DNA of 64,000 bases, from the NCBI GenBank assembly GCA_016124665.1, contig WGNH01000025.1, forward strand, positions 29,045-93,044, given 5' to 3'. Below the pieces are notes generated by a model that did not search any database, had not been told where the DNA came from, and was given only the letters and a program-made list of their open reading frames with translations. Source of the stretch: Alphaproteobacteria bacterium. Lineage in GTDB: Bacteria; Pseudomonadota; Alphaproteobacteria; Caulobacterales; Maricaulaceae. The position numbers and the translations under genes were made by a program. Shown here one piece after another: positions 19,765-28,256 of the stretch (positions are counted from its first letter, which is position 1; every line of letters starts with the position of its first letter).

Positions 19765-20637
19765 ATGACCCATTGGAAACTCGGCATTATCGGCGGCTCC
19801 GGCCTGTATGACCTTCCCGGACTGGAAGACCTCTCGGCCCGCGCCATGGACACGCCCTGGGGCGCCCCCTCCGGCGCGCTGACTTGCGGCCGGCTGAATG
19901 GTGTGGAACTCGTCTTCCTGCCGCGCCACGGGCCCGGCCACCGCCTGCCACCGCACGAGATCAATTTCCGCGCCAATATCGCGGCGCTGAAACTCGCGGG
20001 CTGCACCGACATCCTGTCGATTTCCGCCTGCGGCTCCCTGAAGGCGGAATTGTCGCCGGGCCGGTTTGTTGTGCTGGACCAGTATATCGACCGCACCCGG
20101 TCCCGTGCCAATTCCTTCTTCGACGCCGGATGTGCGGCGCATGTCTCCATGGCCGAGCCGGTCTGCCAGCGCCTGGCCGCACTGGCCGCCGATGCCGCAG
20201 AGGCGGCGGGCGCGCCGGTGACGCGTGGCGGCACCTATCTGGCGATGGAAGGCCCGCAATTCTCCACCCGCGCCGAGAGCGCCCTCTATCGCAGCTGGGG
20301 GTGTGATGTGATCGGCATGACCAACATGCCCGAAGCCCGGCTCGCGCGGGAGGCCGAGCTGCCCTATGCCGCCATTGCCATGGTCACCGATTATGACAGC
20401 TGGAAAGCGGATGAGGCGGCCGTGGATGTGCCCGCCGTGCTCGCCGTGATGAAACAGAATGCCGGTCTGGCCAGAGAGACTATTGCCCGTCTGGCGGAAT
20501 TGGTGTCGGATATGCCCCGGACGCCCTCACCGCAGGGGATCGAGACCGGACTGGATACGGCCATCATTACGCCGCCGGACGCGCGCGATCCTGAATTGGT
20601 CGAAAGACTGAAAGCGATTGCGGGGCGCGTTCTCTAG
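19765..20637 (+). CDS. mtnP: S-methyl-5'-thioadenosine phosphorylase
   Basis: 290 residues of the PNP/MTAP family (LGIIGGSGLYDLPGLE, PRHGPGHRLPPHEINFRANI, MEGPQFSTRAES, VIGMTNMPEARLAREA). It cleaves methylthioadenosine with phosphate to adenine and methylthioribose-1-phosphate. The adenine can be salvaged by Apt, whose gene lies 2 kb downstream on the same strand, as in many alphaproteobacteria. Confidence 0.94.
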   Translation: MTHWKLGIIGGSGLYDLPGLEDLSARAMDTPWGAPSGALTCGRLNGVELVFLPRHGPGHRLPPHEINFRANIAALKLAGCTDILSISACGSLKAELSPGRFVVLDQYIDRTRSRANSFFDAGCAAHVSMAEPVCQRLAALAADAAEAAGAPVTRGGTYLAMEGPQFSTRAESALYRSWGCDVIGMTNMPEARLAREAELPYAAIAMVTDYDSWKADEAAVDVPAVLAVMKQNAGLARETIARLAELVSDMPRTPSPQGIETGLDTAIITPPDARDPELVERLKAIAGRVL

Positions 20638-20647
20638 GGGGTGTTGC

Positions 20648-21367
20648 GTGTTCCGGATCGGTTTGTGTTTTCTGTTTCTGACGTCGGTGGCTTACGCCAC
20701 CGATTCATTGCCCGTTCCCCGTCAGCTTGCGGAAAATGCCAGCGCCTCGGTTGTCGATGTCATCTGCCGCGTCGGGCTGACCAATCGCGGCTCGCGCAGC
20801 CGTGGCGTGCTGGTCGCCGGCGGGGGCGAGGAACGCCGTTCCGAAGTCATCATCACCACCGGTCATGGCGTGCGCTATTATAACAGCGCCGATCCGCGCC
20901 AGTGCTGGATCGTCGATGCGCAGGGCCAGAACCACGACATCATCTCCGTCATCCGCCCGCAGGGCATGAATTCCTCCTTCGATGACTGGGCGATCATCCT
21001 GACCGAAGATGATTTCGCCCATCCCGAATGGCGTCTGCCGATCGCCTGGATGCAGCCGGACCAGACCGCGCCGCGCCATGTCGCGCTTCTCGGCCGCGAT
21101 CATCTGGCGACCGGTTGCACCCTCACGCGCAGCGAACGTATCATGGATGGCGGCGAGCTGGTGCGGACGCATGATTGCGGCTCCCGTCACGGCCTCTCCG
21201 GCGCGCCGCTGCTCACGGTCGAGAATGGCCGCCTGTCGGTGATCGGCGTCAATGTCGGACGGGTCACGGGCTTTAACGGCCAGTCCATCGCCGTGGTCTT
21301 TGATCAAGGCCTGATCGCCGCGACCCTGGAGGGCACGCTGCTGCGCGCCAGCGCCGCCGCACAGTAG
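20648..21367 (+). CDS. Secreted trypsin-like serine peptidase
   Basis: About 239 residues. A signal peptide (MFRIGLCFLFLTSVAYAT if read from GTG 20648) precedes a chymotrypsin-like fold. The likely triad is His in TTGHGVRY, Asp in SSFDDWAIIL and Ser in HGLSGAPLL; the last is close to the usual GxSGxP. The start is uncertain: an upstream TTG at 20618 overlaps mtnP, while GTG 20648 sits behind AGGGGG. The substrate is unknown. A weak hairpin (ACGGAA/TTCCGT) follows the stop. Confidence 0.78.
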   Translation: MFRIGLCFLFLTSVAYATDSLPVPRQLAENASASVVDVICRVGLTNRGSRSRGVLVAGGGEERRSEVIITTGHGVRYYNSADPRQCWIVDAQGQNHDIISVIRPQGMNSSFDDWAIILTEDDFAHPEWRLPIAWMQPDQTAPRHVALLGRDHLATGCTLTRSERIMDGGELVRTHDCGSRHGLSGAPLLTVENGRLSVIGVNVGRVTGFNGQSIAVVFDQGLIAATLEGTLLRASAAAQ

Positions 21368-21473
21368 ACGGAATTTTTTGTTCCGTTTCATGATGGTCTG
21401 CCGCAGAGCCTGATGGACTTGGCGGCATCTGCCGATTAGCGTTCGATTCTCTTTTATCGTGACAGGACAGGCC

Positions 21474-21875
21474 ATGACAGCTCTCGCCCTAATGCTGGCC
21501 CTTTTCGCGCAGGATGCGGGCTGGCCCAATCAGGATCCCGGCGTCCGGCCCATGATCGAATGTTCCGAACACATGAATGACGACCGGGGGATGAGGAATT
21601 GCCTCGGTGAATTGTTACGTGTCGCAGACAGCTGGCTGGGAGAGGCCTTCCATTCCGCCCGCGACGAGGCCGCGGCGATGGATCAGGACATGCCGGGCAT
21701 TGCCGATGCCGTGGCGGCGTCCGACCGGGCGCAGAACGCCTGGATCGCCTATCGCGACGCTGAGTGCGCGCGCCGGGCCGCTCTCCTCATGATCGGCAGC
21801 GACGCCGAATTCGCCGAGCTCGACTGCCGTATTGTTCTGACCCGGGACCGCGTCATGGAGCTGCGGGAAAATTGA
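21474..21875 (+). CDS. LprI/DUF1311-family secreted protein
   Basis: 133 residues. A short hydrophobic N terminus (MTALALMLALFAQ) is probably a signal sequence. The body has the four-cysteine helical pattern of the LprI N-terminal domain (C..HMNDDRGMRNCLGE, WIAYRDAECAR, LDCRIVLTRDR). Some family members inhibit lysozyme; others are uncharacterised. ATG at 21474 follows AGGAC. The stop overlaps the TTG start of the GST gene. Confidence 0.8.
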   Translation: MTALALMLALFAQDAGWPNQDPGVRPMIECSEHMNDDRGMRNCLGELLRVADSWLGEAFHSARDEAAAMDQDMPGIADAVAASDRAQNAWIAYRDAECARRAALLMIGSDAEFAELDCRIVLTRDRVMELREN

Positions 21876-22504
21876 GCCTTCCAGTCCTGCACATCGGTAA
21901 CAAGCGCCTGTCGACCTGGTCAATGCGGCCCTGGCTGGCCCTGAAGAAGGCCGGCATCGCCTTCACAGAACACCTCATTCCGCTGGATCAGGAGGACACG
22001 CGCGAACGCCTGCTGGCCCTGTCGCCGGCCGCCACGGTGCCGGTTCTGGAAACGGCAGGCGGCCATATCTGGGATTCCCTTGCCATTTGCGAATGGGCGG
22101 CGGAACAGGCCCCGTCGCTCTGGCCGGAAGACCCTGCGCAGCGCGCCCTCGCACGGTCTGTCACCGCCTCCATGCATTCCGGCTTTTCCGCCCTGCGGCG
22201 CGAACTCTCCATGGACCTTCAGCGCGAAAAGGCGGCAAAGGATATGAGCGTCGCCTGCTGGGCGGATATCGAACAGATCCAGGCGCTCTGGGCGCATGTA
22301 AAGACCGGCGAGGGGCCTTTCCTGTTCGGCACATGGACCATTGCCGATGCGTTTTTCACACCGGTCGCGACCCGGTTCGACACCTATGCTGTGCCCTTGT
22401 CCACAGATGCATCCGCCTATGTGAAGACATTGCTGAACGATCCGGTCTACAAGGAATGGAAAGCGTCAGCGCTTGAAGAAAGCTGGGACGCGCCCTTCCA
22501 CTAG
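21872..22504 (+). CDS. Glutathione S-transferase family protein
   Basis: 210 residues with a thioredoxin-like N-terminal domain (GNKRLSTWSMRPWLALKKAG, cis-Pro segment TVPVLETAGG, glutathione-binding DSLAICEW) and an all-helical C-terminal domain. The likely start is TTG at 21872, overlapping the preceding stop with GGGAAAA upstream; no ATG lies near. The electrophile handled is unknown. It is followed by apt after 9 bases. Confidence 0.88.
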   Translation: MSLPVLHIGNKRLSTWSMRPWLALKKAGIAFTEHLIPLDQEDTRERLLALSPAATVPVLETAGGHIWDSLAICEWAAEQAPSLWPEDPAQRALARSVTASMHSGFSALRRELSMDLQREKAAKDMSVACWADIEQIQALWAHVKTGEGPFLFGTWTIADAFFTPVATRFDTYAVPLSTDASAYVKTLLNDPVYKEWKASALEESWDAPFH

Positions 22505-22513
22505 AGGCAAGAT

Positions 22514-23044
22514 ATGGACTTCATCAAGGACGCCATCCGCACCATTCCGGACTATCCCAGGCCGGGCATCCAGTTCCGCGATGTGACGACATTGCTGAAG
22601 GATGCACGCGCTTTCCGGGCCGCTATCGACCAGATGGTGCAGCCCTGGGCCGGGGCCAAGATCGACAAGGTTGCCGGCATCGAGGCCCGCGGCTTCATCC
22701 TCGGCGGGGCGGTGGCGCACCAGTTGTCGGTCGGTTTCACGCCCGTCCGCAAGAAGGGCAAACTGCCCGCCCGCACGCTGGAGGAGGACTACCAGCTGGA
22801 ATACGGCACCGATACGGTCGAGATCCACACCGATGCGGTCGCCGAAACCGAGCGCGTACTGCTGGTCGATGATCTCATCGCCACCGGCGGCACCGCCGAA
22901 GCCGCGATCAAACTCCTGCGCCGCGCCGGTGCCGATGTCGTCGGCGCCACCTTTGTCATCGACCTGCCCGACCTCGGCGGTGCAAAGCGCATCGAAGCCC
23001 TCGGCGTGCCGTGTGCGAGCCTTGTGAGTTTTGCGGGGGAGTAG
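22514..23044 (+). CDS. apt: Adenine phosphoribosyltransferase
   Basis: 176 residues. The PRPP-binding loop [17 protein letters not shown] and the [14 protein letters not shown] and [13 protein letters not shown] segments identify Apt, which converts adenine plus PRPP to AMP. It fits purine salvage together with mtnP upstream. Complete at both ends with a normal family length. Confidence 0.96.
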   Translation: MDFIKDAIRTIPDYPRPGIQFRDVTTLLKDARAFRAAIDQMVQPWAGAKIDKVAGIEARGFILGGAVAHQLSVGFTPVRKKGKLPARTLEEDYQLEYGTDTVEIHTDAVAETERVLLVDDLIATGGTAEAAIKLLRRAGADVVGATFVIDLPDLGGAKRIEALGVPCASLVSFAGE

Positions 23045-23066
23045 GGCGGCAAGGCCGGTTTGGTAA

Positions 23067-23156
23067 ACTCAACATCGCCTCCCTCCGACTTGATCGGAGG
23101 GCCTCCCTGAAGTTGAGGTCGTCCGGTCAAGCCGGACGAAGACGGCGGTGTTGAGT
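23067..23156. repeat. Imperfect palindromic intergenic element
   Basis: A 90-bp element after apt. A 13-bp outer stem (ACTCAACATCGCC with GGCGGTGTTGAGT, one T-G pair) encloses two hairpins, CCTCCGA/TCGGAGG and GTCCGG/CCGGAC. Loop sequences CTTGA and TCAAG are complementary. It resembles part of repeat family B described further on. It may terminate apt transcription. Confidence 0.6.
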
Positions 23157-23219
23157 CAAGCACCCTCGAACCACATGCGCCATTCTGCTATTTTCCAGTA
23201 AGGCTTGAGGAGGTTTGCC

Positions 23220-23879
23220 ATGTTCGTTGGTCATTATGGCCCTGCGCTCGCCGGGCCGCGCTTTGTCAAAACCGTGCCGGTCTGGGCGATGTGTGTGGCG
23301 GTCCAATTCCTCGATTATCTGTGGGGCGTATTCGTCTATTTCGGCATCGAGAATGTCCGTATCGAGCCGGGTTTCACCGAAGTCAGTCCTCTGGATCTCT
23401 ATGATATGCCGTGGACGCACTCGCTCCTGATGGCACTCGTCTGGTCGGTGGTGCTGGGCGTCATCTGGTCGTTGATCGCGCGGACGCAAAAGCGCGCCGG
23501 GGCCATCATCATAGGACTGGGTGTGTTTTCGCACTGGCTTCTGGACCTGCTGGTCCATGTGCCCGATCTCGCCCTCTGGCCCGGAGGTCCGAAGGTAGGC
23601 TTCGGTCTCTGGAACAACACGCCGGTGGCGCTGACGCTGGAATTCGGTGTACTGGCCGCAGGTCTGCTGCTTTACGTCTCTGCGACGAAGGCGAAAGGCG
23701 CATTCGGCAAGATCAGCCCCTGGATATTCGGCACGCTTCTGGCCGGGCTCTATTCGATCAGCTTTTTCGCCCCGCCGCCGGAAACCGCCCAGCAATTCGG
23801 TCCGATGGCGATTGTCCTCTACACGCTGGTCGCGGTACTGGCCTGGCTGCTCTGCGACCGGATGCGGGCGGCGAAATAG
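23220..23879 (+). CDS. Membrane protein, possible YdjM/DUF457-type metal-dependent hydrolase
   Basis: 219 residues with five or six membrane helices. Motifs PWTHSLLMAL and FSHWLLDLLVH place histidines and an aspartate in membrane-proximal positions, as in YdjM-like putative metal-dependent membrane hydrolases. The assignment rests on these motifs only. ATG 23220 has GAGGAGG upstream. It is flanked on both sides by palindromic repeats. Confidence 0.7.
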   Translation: MFVGHYGPALAGPRFVKTVPVWAMCVAVQFLDYLWGVFVYFGIENVRIEPGFTEVSPLDLYDMPWTHSLLMALVWSVVLGVIWSLIARTQKRAGAIIIGLGVFSHWLLDLLVHVPDLALWPGGPKVGFGLWNNTPVALTLEFGVLAAGLLLYVSATKAKGAFGKISPWIFGTLLAGLYSISFFAPPPETAQQFGPMAIVLYTLVAVLAWLLCDRMRAAK

Positions 23880-23904
23880 CGCCTTCCGCGCATGCCTTGG
23901 GATG

Positions 23905-24017
23905 TCTCCCCCTGCTTGCGGGGGGAGTGGCCCGGAGGGCCGAGGGGGGCGAATGGCGGGTGTGATCTTGCCCCCTCGGTCAGCTTCGCTGACACCTCCC
24001 CCGTGAACGGGGGAGGA
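23905..24017. repeat. Four-hairpin repeat, family A copy 1
   Basis: About 113 bp between convergent genes. In order it has four small inverted repeats: CCCCCTGCTTGCGGGGGG, GGCCCGGAGGGCC, a GTCAGCTTCGCTGAC hairpin, and CCCCCGTGAACGGGGG. Copies lie at 27250-27366, 57781-57884 and 58413-58520. Confidence 0.9.
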
Positions 24018-24028
24018 CATCAATAAAG

Positions 24029-25522
24029 CTACTCCCCGCCCAACAGCTCCCGCACATCCGCCACGAAGGCCTCCAGCGAGGGGTGGTGGATATACATCAT
24101 GTGCCCGGCCTCATAATAGCCGAAGGTCACGCGGTCGGGATCAAAGCCGGGCTGGTTGAACATCAGCTCGGCGGCGAAAAACGGCGTCGCCAGATCGTAA
24201 TAGCCCTGCGCCACCAGCACTTCGAGATCGGAATTTTGCCGCATCGCCGTGGCCAACCAGGGCGTCACATTCACATAGGACGAGCCTTGCCCGGTCGAGC
24301 GGTTCCAGCCCGACGCGGTGGGAATATCGATCACCGAATATTCCTCGGTGATGTCCACGCCCAGCGTGTCAGTGAAATAATGCAGCATGGCGGCGGTATA
24401 GCCGCCATCAATGCCATAGGCGGACGGGTCGTATTCCGGCCCCTCGCTGACCGCATCGGCCTCCGCGCCGGTATAGCGGCTGTCCAGACGGCCCACGGAC
24501 AGACCCTGATCGCGCAAGAGCTCCCGCATGAAGCGCTGCAGGCTGACACGCAGATTGGCGCGCAGCAAATATTCCTCCGACAGGCCGATATAGCCGGAAA
24601 ACTCTGCGGCCACGGCGCGCCGGTCAGCTTCCGGCAGGCTCGCGCCACGAAGCAGCGCCGGCATATAGCGGTCATAGGCGAAAGTGCGGGCATCGGAGAG
24701 GAAGGCCTCGATATCGCCATTCCAGGCCGCCCGGTCGACGCGCTCATGATACCAGGCCGTGGCCGCAAATCCCGGCATCAGCCCGACAAAGCCGACATCA
24801 TTGCCTTCGGACGTGTCGTCATAGCGGAAATCCAGAACAGTGGAGATCAGGGCGACGCCGTTGAAGGAGACATCGGTCCAGCCGCCCTGCATCTCGTTGA
24901 GGAGCGCCGCAATCCGCGTCGTGCCATAGCTCTCGCCCAGCAGGTATTTCGGCGAATTCCAGCGCCGGTTCTCGGTCAGCCAGCGGCGGATGAAGGCGCC
25001 CAGGACTTCGGCATCCTCGCGAATGCCCCAGAAGCGTTCCGTACCCGCCTCGCCCAGCGGACGGCTCCAGCCCGTGCCGACCGGGTCGACAAAGACCAGG
25101 TCCGTATGATCGAGGATGGAAAGATTGTTCTCGATGATGGAATAGGGCGCCGCGCCGTCATCGCGCGCATCGGAGGGCAGGTCGAGCCGGTAGGGGCCGA
25201 ACACGCCCATATGCAGCCACAGGCTGGCCGAGCCCGGCCCGCCATTGAAGATGAAGGCCACCGGGCGCGTGGTGCGGTCATCCACCCCTTCGCGGATATA
25301 GGCGGTGGAGAAGATGGAGGCATAGGGAACGCCTTCATCGTCCGCCATATAGGTCTCGCCCGCGACAACGGAATAGCGCACGCGCTGGCCATTGGCGGTG
25401 ATCTGGCCGGTGCTTTCATAGACGCGCGAGCCATCCTCGCGGGTGGTCGATCCATCGTCCTGTGCAGCCGCTGTACAGGCACTCAGGGCGATAACAAGAA
25501 TAATGGCTGTCCAGCGTGTCAT
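24029..25522 (-). CDS. Secreted S10-family serine carboxypeptidase, lipoprotein
   Basis: 497 residues. The N terminus is a lipoprotein signal (VIALSACTAA lipobox, Cys16). The S10 carboxypeptidase fold shows FIFNGGPGSASLWLHMG (oxyanion region), nucleophile Ser in LGESYGTTR, Asp in GYYDLATPF and His in YYEAGHMMY. Such enzymes remove C-terminal residues from peptides in the periplasm or outside. The stop lies 11 bases from repeat A1. Confidence 0.9.
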   Translation of the reverse strand: MTRWTAIILVIALSACTAAAQDDGSTTREDGSRVYESTGQITANGQRVRYSVVAGETYMADDEGVPYASIFSTAYIREGVDDRTTRPVAFIFNGGPGSASLWLHMGVFGPYRLDLPSDARDDGAAPYSIIENNLSILDHTDLVFVDPVGTGWSRPLGEAGTERFWGIREDAEVLGAFIRRWLTENRRWNSPKYLLGESYGTTRIAALLNEMQGGWTDVSFNGVALISTVLDFRYDDTSEGNDVGFVGLMPGFAATAWYHERVDRAAWNGDIEAFLSDARTFAYDRYMPALLRGASLPEADRRAVAAEFSGYIGLSEEYLLRANLRVSLQRFMRELLRDQGLSVGRLDSRYTGAEADAVSEGPEYDPSAYGIDGGYTAAMLHYFTDTLGVDITEEYSVIDIPTASGWNRSTGQGSSYVNVTPWLATAMRQNSDLEVLVAQGYYDLATPFFAAELMFNQPGFDPDRVTFGYYEAGHMMYIHHPSLEAFVADVRELLGGE

Positions 25523-25592
25523 GAAGGGCTCCCCGCAATTTCCGGACGCAAGATAAAGCCTTCGCGCCGCAACGCAAACCGGCGGTGCGGCT

Positions 25593-26240
25593 CTAGTCGT
25601 CTGAAGCAGGCCGGATGACGGTATGATCCACCAGCGGCTGGATCAGGCGCTCGATCATCGGCAGGCGTTCATCGATCCCGCCCTCATCCGGTCCTGCAAT
25701 GCCGCCGCGATACTGGACATAGTAGATCCCGTTATTGAGCTGGTAGAGAAAGCTTCCGGTCAGTTCGCCGCTCTCCGGGTCCATTCGGCCGAGCCAGCAA
25801 ATCCGGATTGTCAATTCGTGGCCTTCGGGATCGGTCAGAGGCTGGTCGATGATCGTTTGGGGCGCGCCGGCTTCGCAGAACGGCGCGTCCGTGGTCTCGC
25901 CATCACTCTGACGGAAGGCGTTTGCCGCGAAATCCAGTGAGTAGTCGGACGGTGTCCCACCCGAATAATTCATCAGTGCGTCCATGGCGGGCGTTGCCTG
26001 CGCAATCACCTCTTCACGATCATGCATCGAAAAGACGGAATAGGGCGAATTCGCGAACACCGCCTCGGTCATCCGCACCAGCGCGCGCGCCGTGCTTTCC
26101 GGACCGGAATCGGCTTCCAGGTCGTCCGAAACCCCGCCAACCTCATCAAGCAGACCCTCCATACTGCGCATCACCTGCGCCGGGCTTGCCTCGTCCTGCT
26201 CCTGAACCAGCAGGCTCATCGCCAGAATCAGATCAAACAT
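25593..26240 (-). CDS. Hypothetical exported protein
   Basis: 215 residues. The short hydrophobic N terminus (MFDLILAMSLLV) is a weak signal sequence. The body has two cysteines (FCEAGAP, IRICWLG) that could pair, and a beta-rich section ending GGIDERLPMIERLIQP. GGGGAG lies ahead of the ATG at 26240. I do not recognise the family. It is divergent from rlmJ. Confidence 0.65.
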   Translation of the reverse strand: MFDLILAMSLLVQEQDEASPAQVMRSMEGLLDEVGGVSDDLEADSGPESTARALVRMTEAVFANSPYSVFSMHDREEVIAQATPAMDALMNYSGGTPSDYSLDFAANAFRQSDGETTDAPFCEAGAPQTIIDQPLTDPEGHELTIRICWLGRMDPESGELTGSFLYQLNNGIYYVQYRGGIAGPDEGGIDERLPMIERLIQPLVDHTVIRPASDD

Positions 26241-26341
26241 GCTGCGCTCCCCTTTTGTGGCGGACTTTGCCGTGGCGACTGGCGTTCGTCGAGGCGAAAA
26301 GGCGCTGGCCAGAACGATAGTGTCCGCGCTAGAGCAGGCAC

Positions 26342-27235
26342 ATGAATTATCGCCACGCCTTCCATGCCGGAAACTTCGCCGATGTGCTGAAACACGCGGT
26401 TCTGGCGCAATGCCTCACCCATCTGAAGAAGAAGCCCGGAGCCTTCCGCTATATCGACACCCATGCCGGGGTCGGGGCCTATGATCTCACCTCCAGCGAG
26501 GCACAGCGCAATCCCGAATGGGAGGGCGGCATTGCCCGTGTGCTCGCGGCAAAACGTCCGCCGGCTGTCGATGCGGCGCTGGCCCCGTTTCTGGATGTCG
26601 TCCGCGCCATGAATCCCGGGGACACACTCACCACCTATCCCGGCTCGCCCGAGCTCGCCGCCCGCCTGCTGCGCGAACAGGACCGCGCCCATCTGTGTGA
26701 ATTGCACGAGGCCGACGCCCGCACACTGGACCAGCGCTATATCCGCAATGCCGCCGTCAAGGTGGAGCGCCGCGATGGCTACAAGGCACTCGCCAGCCTG
26801 GTGCCGCCGCGGGAAAAGCGCGGCGTGGTGCTGGTCGATCCGCCCTTTGAACATCGCGACGAAATGGCCCACATGGCCGAAGCCGTCCGCAAGGCCGTGC
26901 CGAAATGGCCTGGTGGCACCTATATTTTCTGGCGGCCGCTCAAGGATTTGTGGGCGTCGGAACGCTTTGATGTCGGGCTGGCCGAATGGCTGTTCGAGGA
27001 AAACCTCGCCACGCCGGAAAAAGTCCTGCGCGCCGATCTCTGGGTCCGTGACCTGGAGGCCGAGGGCAAGCTCGCCGGGGCGGGCGTCGTCATCCTCAAC
27101 CCGCCCTACACGCTCGAAGCCCAGCTTCTGGAGTTATTGCCCTGGCTGGCAGAGACACTCGCAACTGGCGAAGGTGCGGGCTGGCGCCTCGACGGCGCGG
27201 CAACGGATGAAAGCCTGTCGGTGGAGGAATTCTAG
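26342..27235 (+). CDS. rlmJ: 23S rRNA (adenine(2030)-N6)-methyltransferase RlmJ
   Basis: 297 residues. The RlmJ N terminus MNYRHAFHAGNFADVLKH and the catalytic DPPFEHRDE motif (class N6-adenine methyltransferase DPPY/F) are intact, with SAM-binding DTHAGVGAYDL. It methylates A2030 of 23S rRNA. The downstream intergenic space is filled by repeat A2. Confidence 0.94.
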   Translation: MNYRHAFHAGNFADVLKHAVLAQCLTHLKKKPGAFRYIDTHAGVGAYDLTSSEAQRNPEWEGGIARVLAAKRPPAVDAALAPFLDVVRAMNPGDTLTTYPGSPELAARLLREQDRAHLCELHEADARTLDQRYIRNAAVKVERRDGYKALASLVPPREKRGVVLVDPPFEHRDEMAHMAEAVRKAVPKWPGGTYIFWRPLKDLWASERFDVGLAEWLFEENLATPEKVLRADLWVRDLEAEGKLAGAGVVILNPPYTLEAQLLELLPWLAETLATGEGAGWRLDGAATDESLSVEEF

Positions 27236-27249
27236 AGGCGGCATTTTTT

Positions 27250-27366
27250 TCTCCCCCTACTTGTGGGGGGGAGTGGCCCGGAGGGCCGAGGGGGGGGGCG
27301 AATGGCGGGTGTGATCTTGCCCCCTCCGTCAGCTTCGCTGACACCTCCCCCGTGAACGGGGGAGGA
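27250..27366. repeat. Four-hairpin repeat, family A copy 2
   Basis: Nearly identical to copy 1 at 23905-24017, with longer G runs and the same GTCAGCTTCGCTGAC and CCCCCGTGAACGGGGG hairpins. It fills the gap between the convergent rlmJ and enoyl-CoA hydratase genes, eight bases from the hydratase stop. Confidence 0.9.
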
Positions 27367-27374
27367 AACCAACC

Positions 27375-28247
27375 CTAATACTCTTCCTCCTCCCAGAAGG
27401 GATACCAGGGCGGCAGGTCTGTGGAGGGCTTTTGCGGGAAGTCCGGCGGGCGCTTTTCCAGAAAGCTCATCACGCCTTCGGCGGCATCGGGTCCGATACC
27501 GGCATGCAGGATGGCTTTTGATTCTATCCGGTGCGCATCCATCGGCGTATGCGGTCCCAGCATCCGCCACGCCATCTGCCGCATCACCGCGACCGAGACC
27601 GGCGCGGTCGTCTGCGCCAGCGTGCGGGCGTATTCCTGCGCGGCAGGCAGCAAGTCTTCCGGTGCATGCAGGCTTTTCAGCAATCCGGCCTGATGCGCTT
27701 CCTCGGACAGGAAGGTACGGCCCGACATGGCCCAGTCCATTGCCGTGGAGATGCCGACCACGCGCGGCAGGAACCAGCTTGCCGCCCCGTCCCAGGCAAT
27801 GCCGCGTTTGGAGAACGGGTAGGCCATTTTTGCGCCGGGCACGGCGAAGCGCACATCCATCGGCAGGATCATCGTTGCCCCGATCCCGACCGCCGGGCCG
27901 TTGATCGCGGCAATCACCGGCTTGATCGAGTTGAAAATGCGCAGATTCATCAGCCCGCCGGTATCGCGCCAGCGCGGATCGGTATCGTCCAGCTCGCCAT
28001 CGGCTTTGGCTTGTGACACGGCGTTGAACGTCTCCGCGCCCAGCGACAGGTCCGCGCCCGCGCAGAACGCCCGCCCGGACCCGGTGAAGATCACGGCGCG
28101 GATATCATCATTGGCATCGGTATGATCGAGCGCCGCGACCACCTCGCGCATCATGTCATGCGTATAGGCATTCATCGCCTGCGGCCGGTTCAGCGTGATC
28201 GTGGCCACCGGCCCGTCAGTCTCCAGCAGGATGGTGTCGAATGTCAT
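27375..28247 (-). CDS. Enoyl-CoA hydratase/isomerase family protein
   Basis: 290 residues of the crotonase fold: RPQAMNAYTHDM, the oxyanion-hole segment GSGRAFCAGADLS and AAINGPAVGIGATMILPMDVRFA. The acidic residues usually needed for hydration are not certain here (AYPFSKRGIAWDGAASWFLP has an Asp where many hydratases have Glu), so the exact reaction is unclear. It is followed in the operon direction by nothing close, and preceded 9 bases upstream by the MFS stop. Confidence 0.85.
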   Translation of the reverse strand: MTFDTILLETDGPVATITLNRPQAMNAYTHDMMREVVAALDHTDANDDIRAVIFTGSGRAFCAGADLSLGAETFNAVSQAKADGELDDTDPRWRDTGGLMNLRIFNSIKPVIAAINGPAVGIGATMILPMDVRFAVPGAKMAYPFSKRGIAWDGAASWFLPRVVGISTAMDWAMSGRTFLSEEAHQAGLLKSLHAPEDLLPAAQEYARTLAQTTAPVSVAVMRQMAWRMLGPHTPMDAHRIESKAILHAGIGPDAAEGVMSFLEKRPPDFPQKPSTDLPPWYPFWEEEEY

Positions 28248-28256
28248 GGCCTGTTC

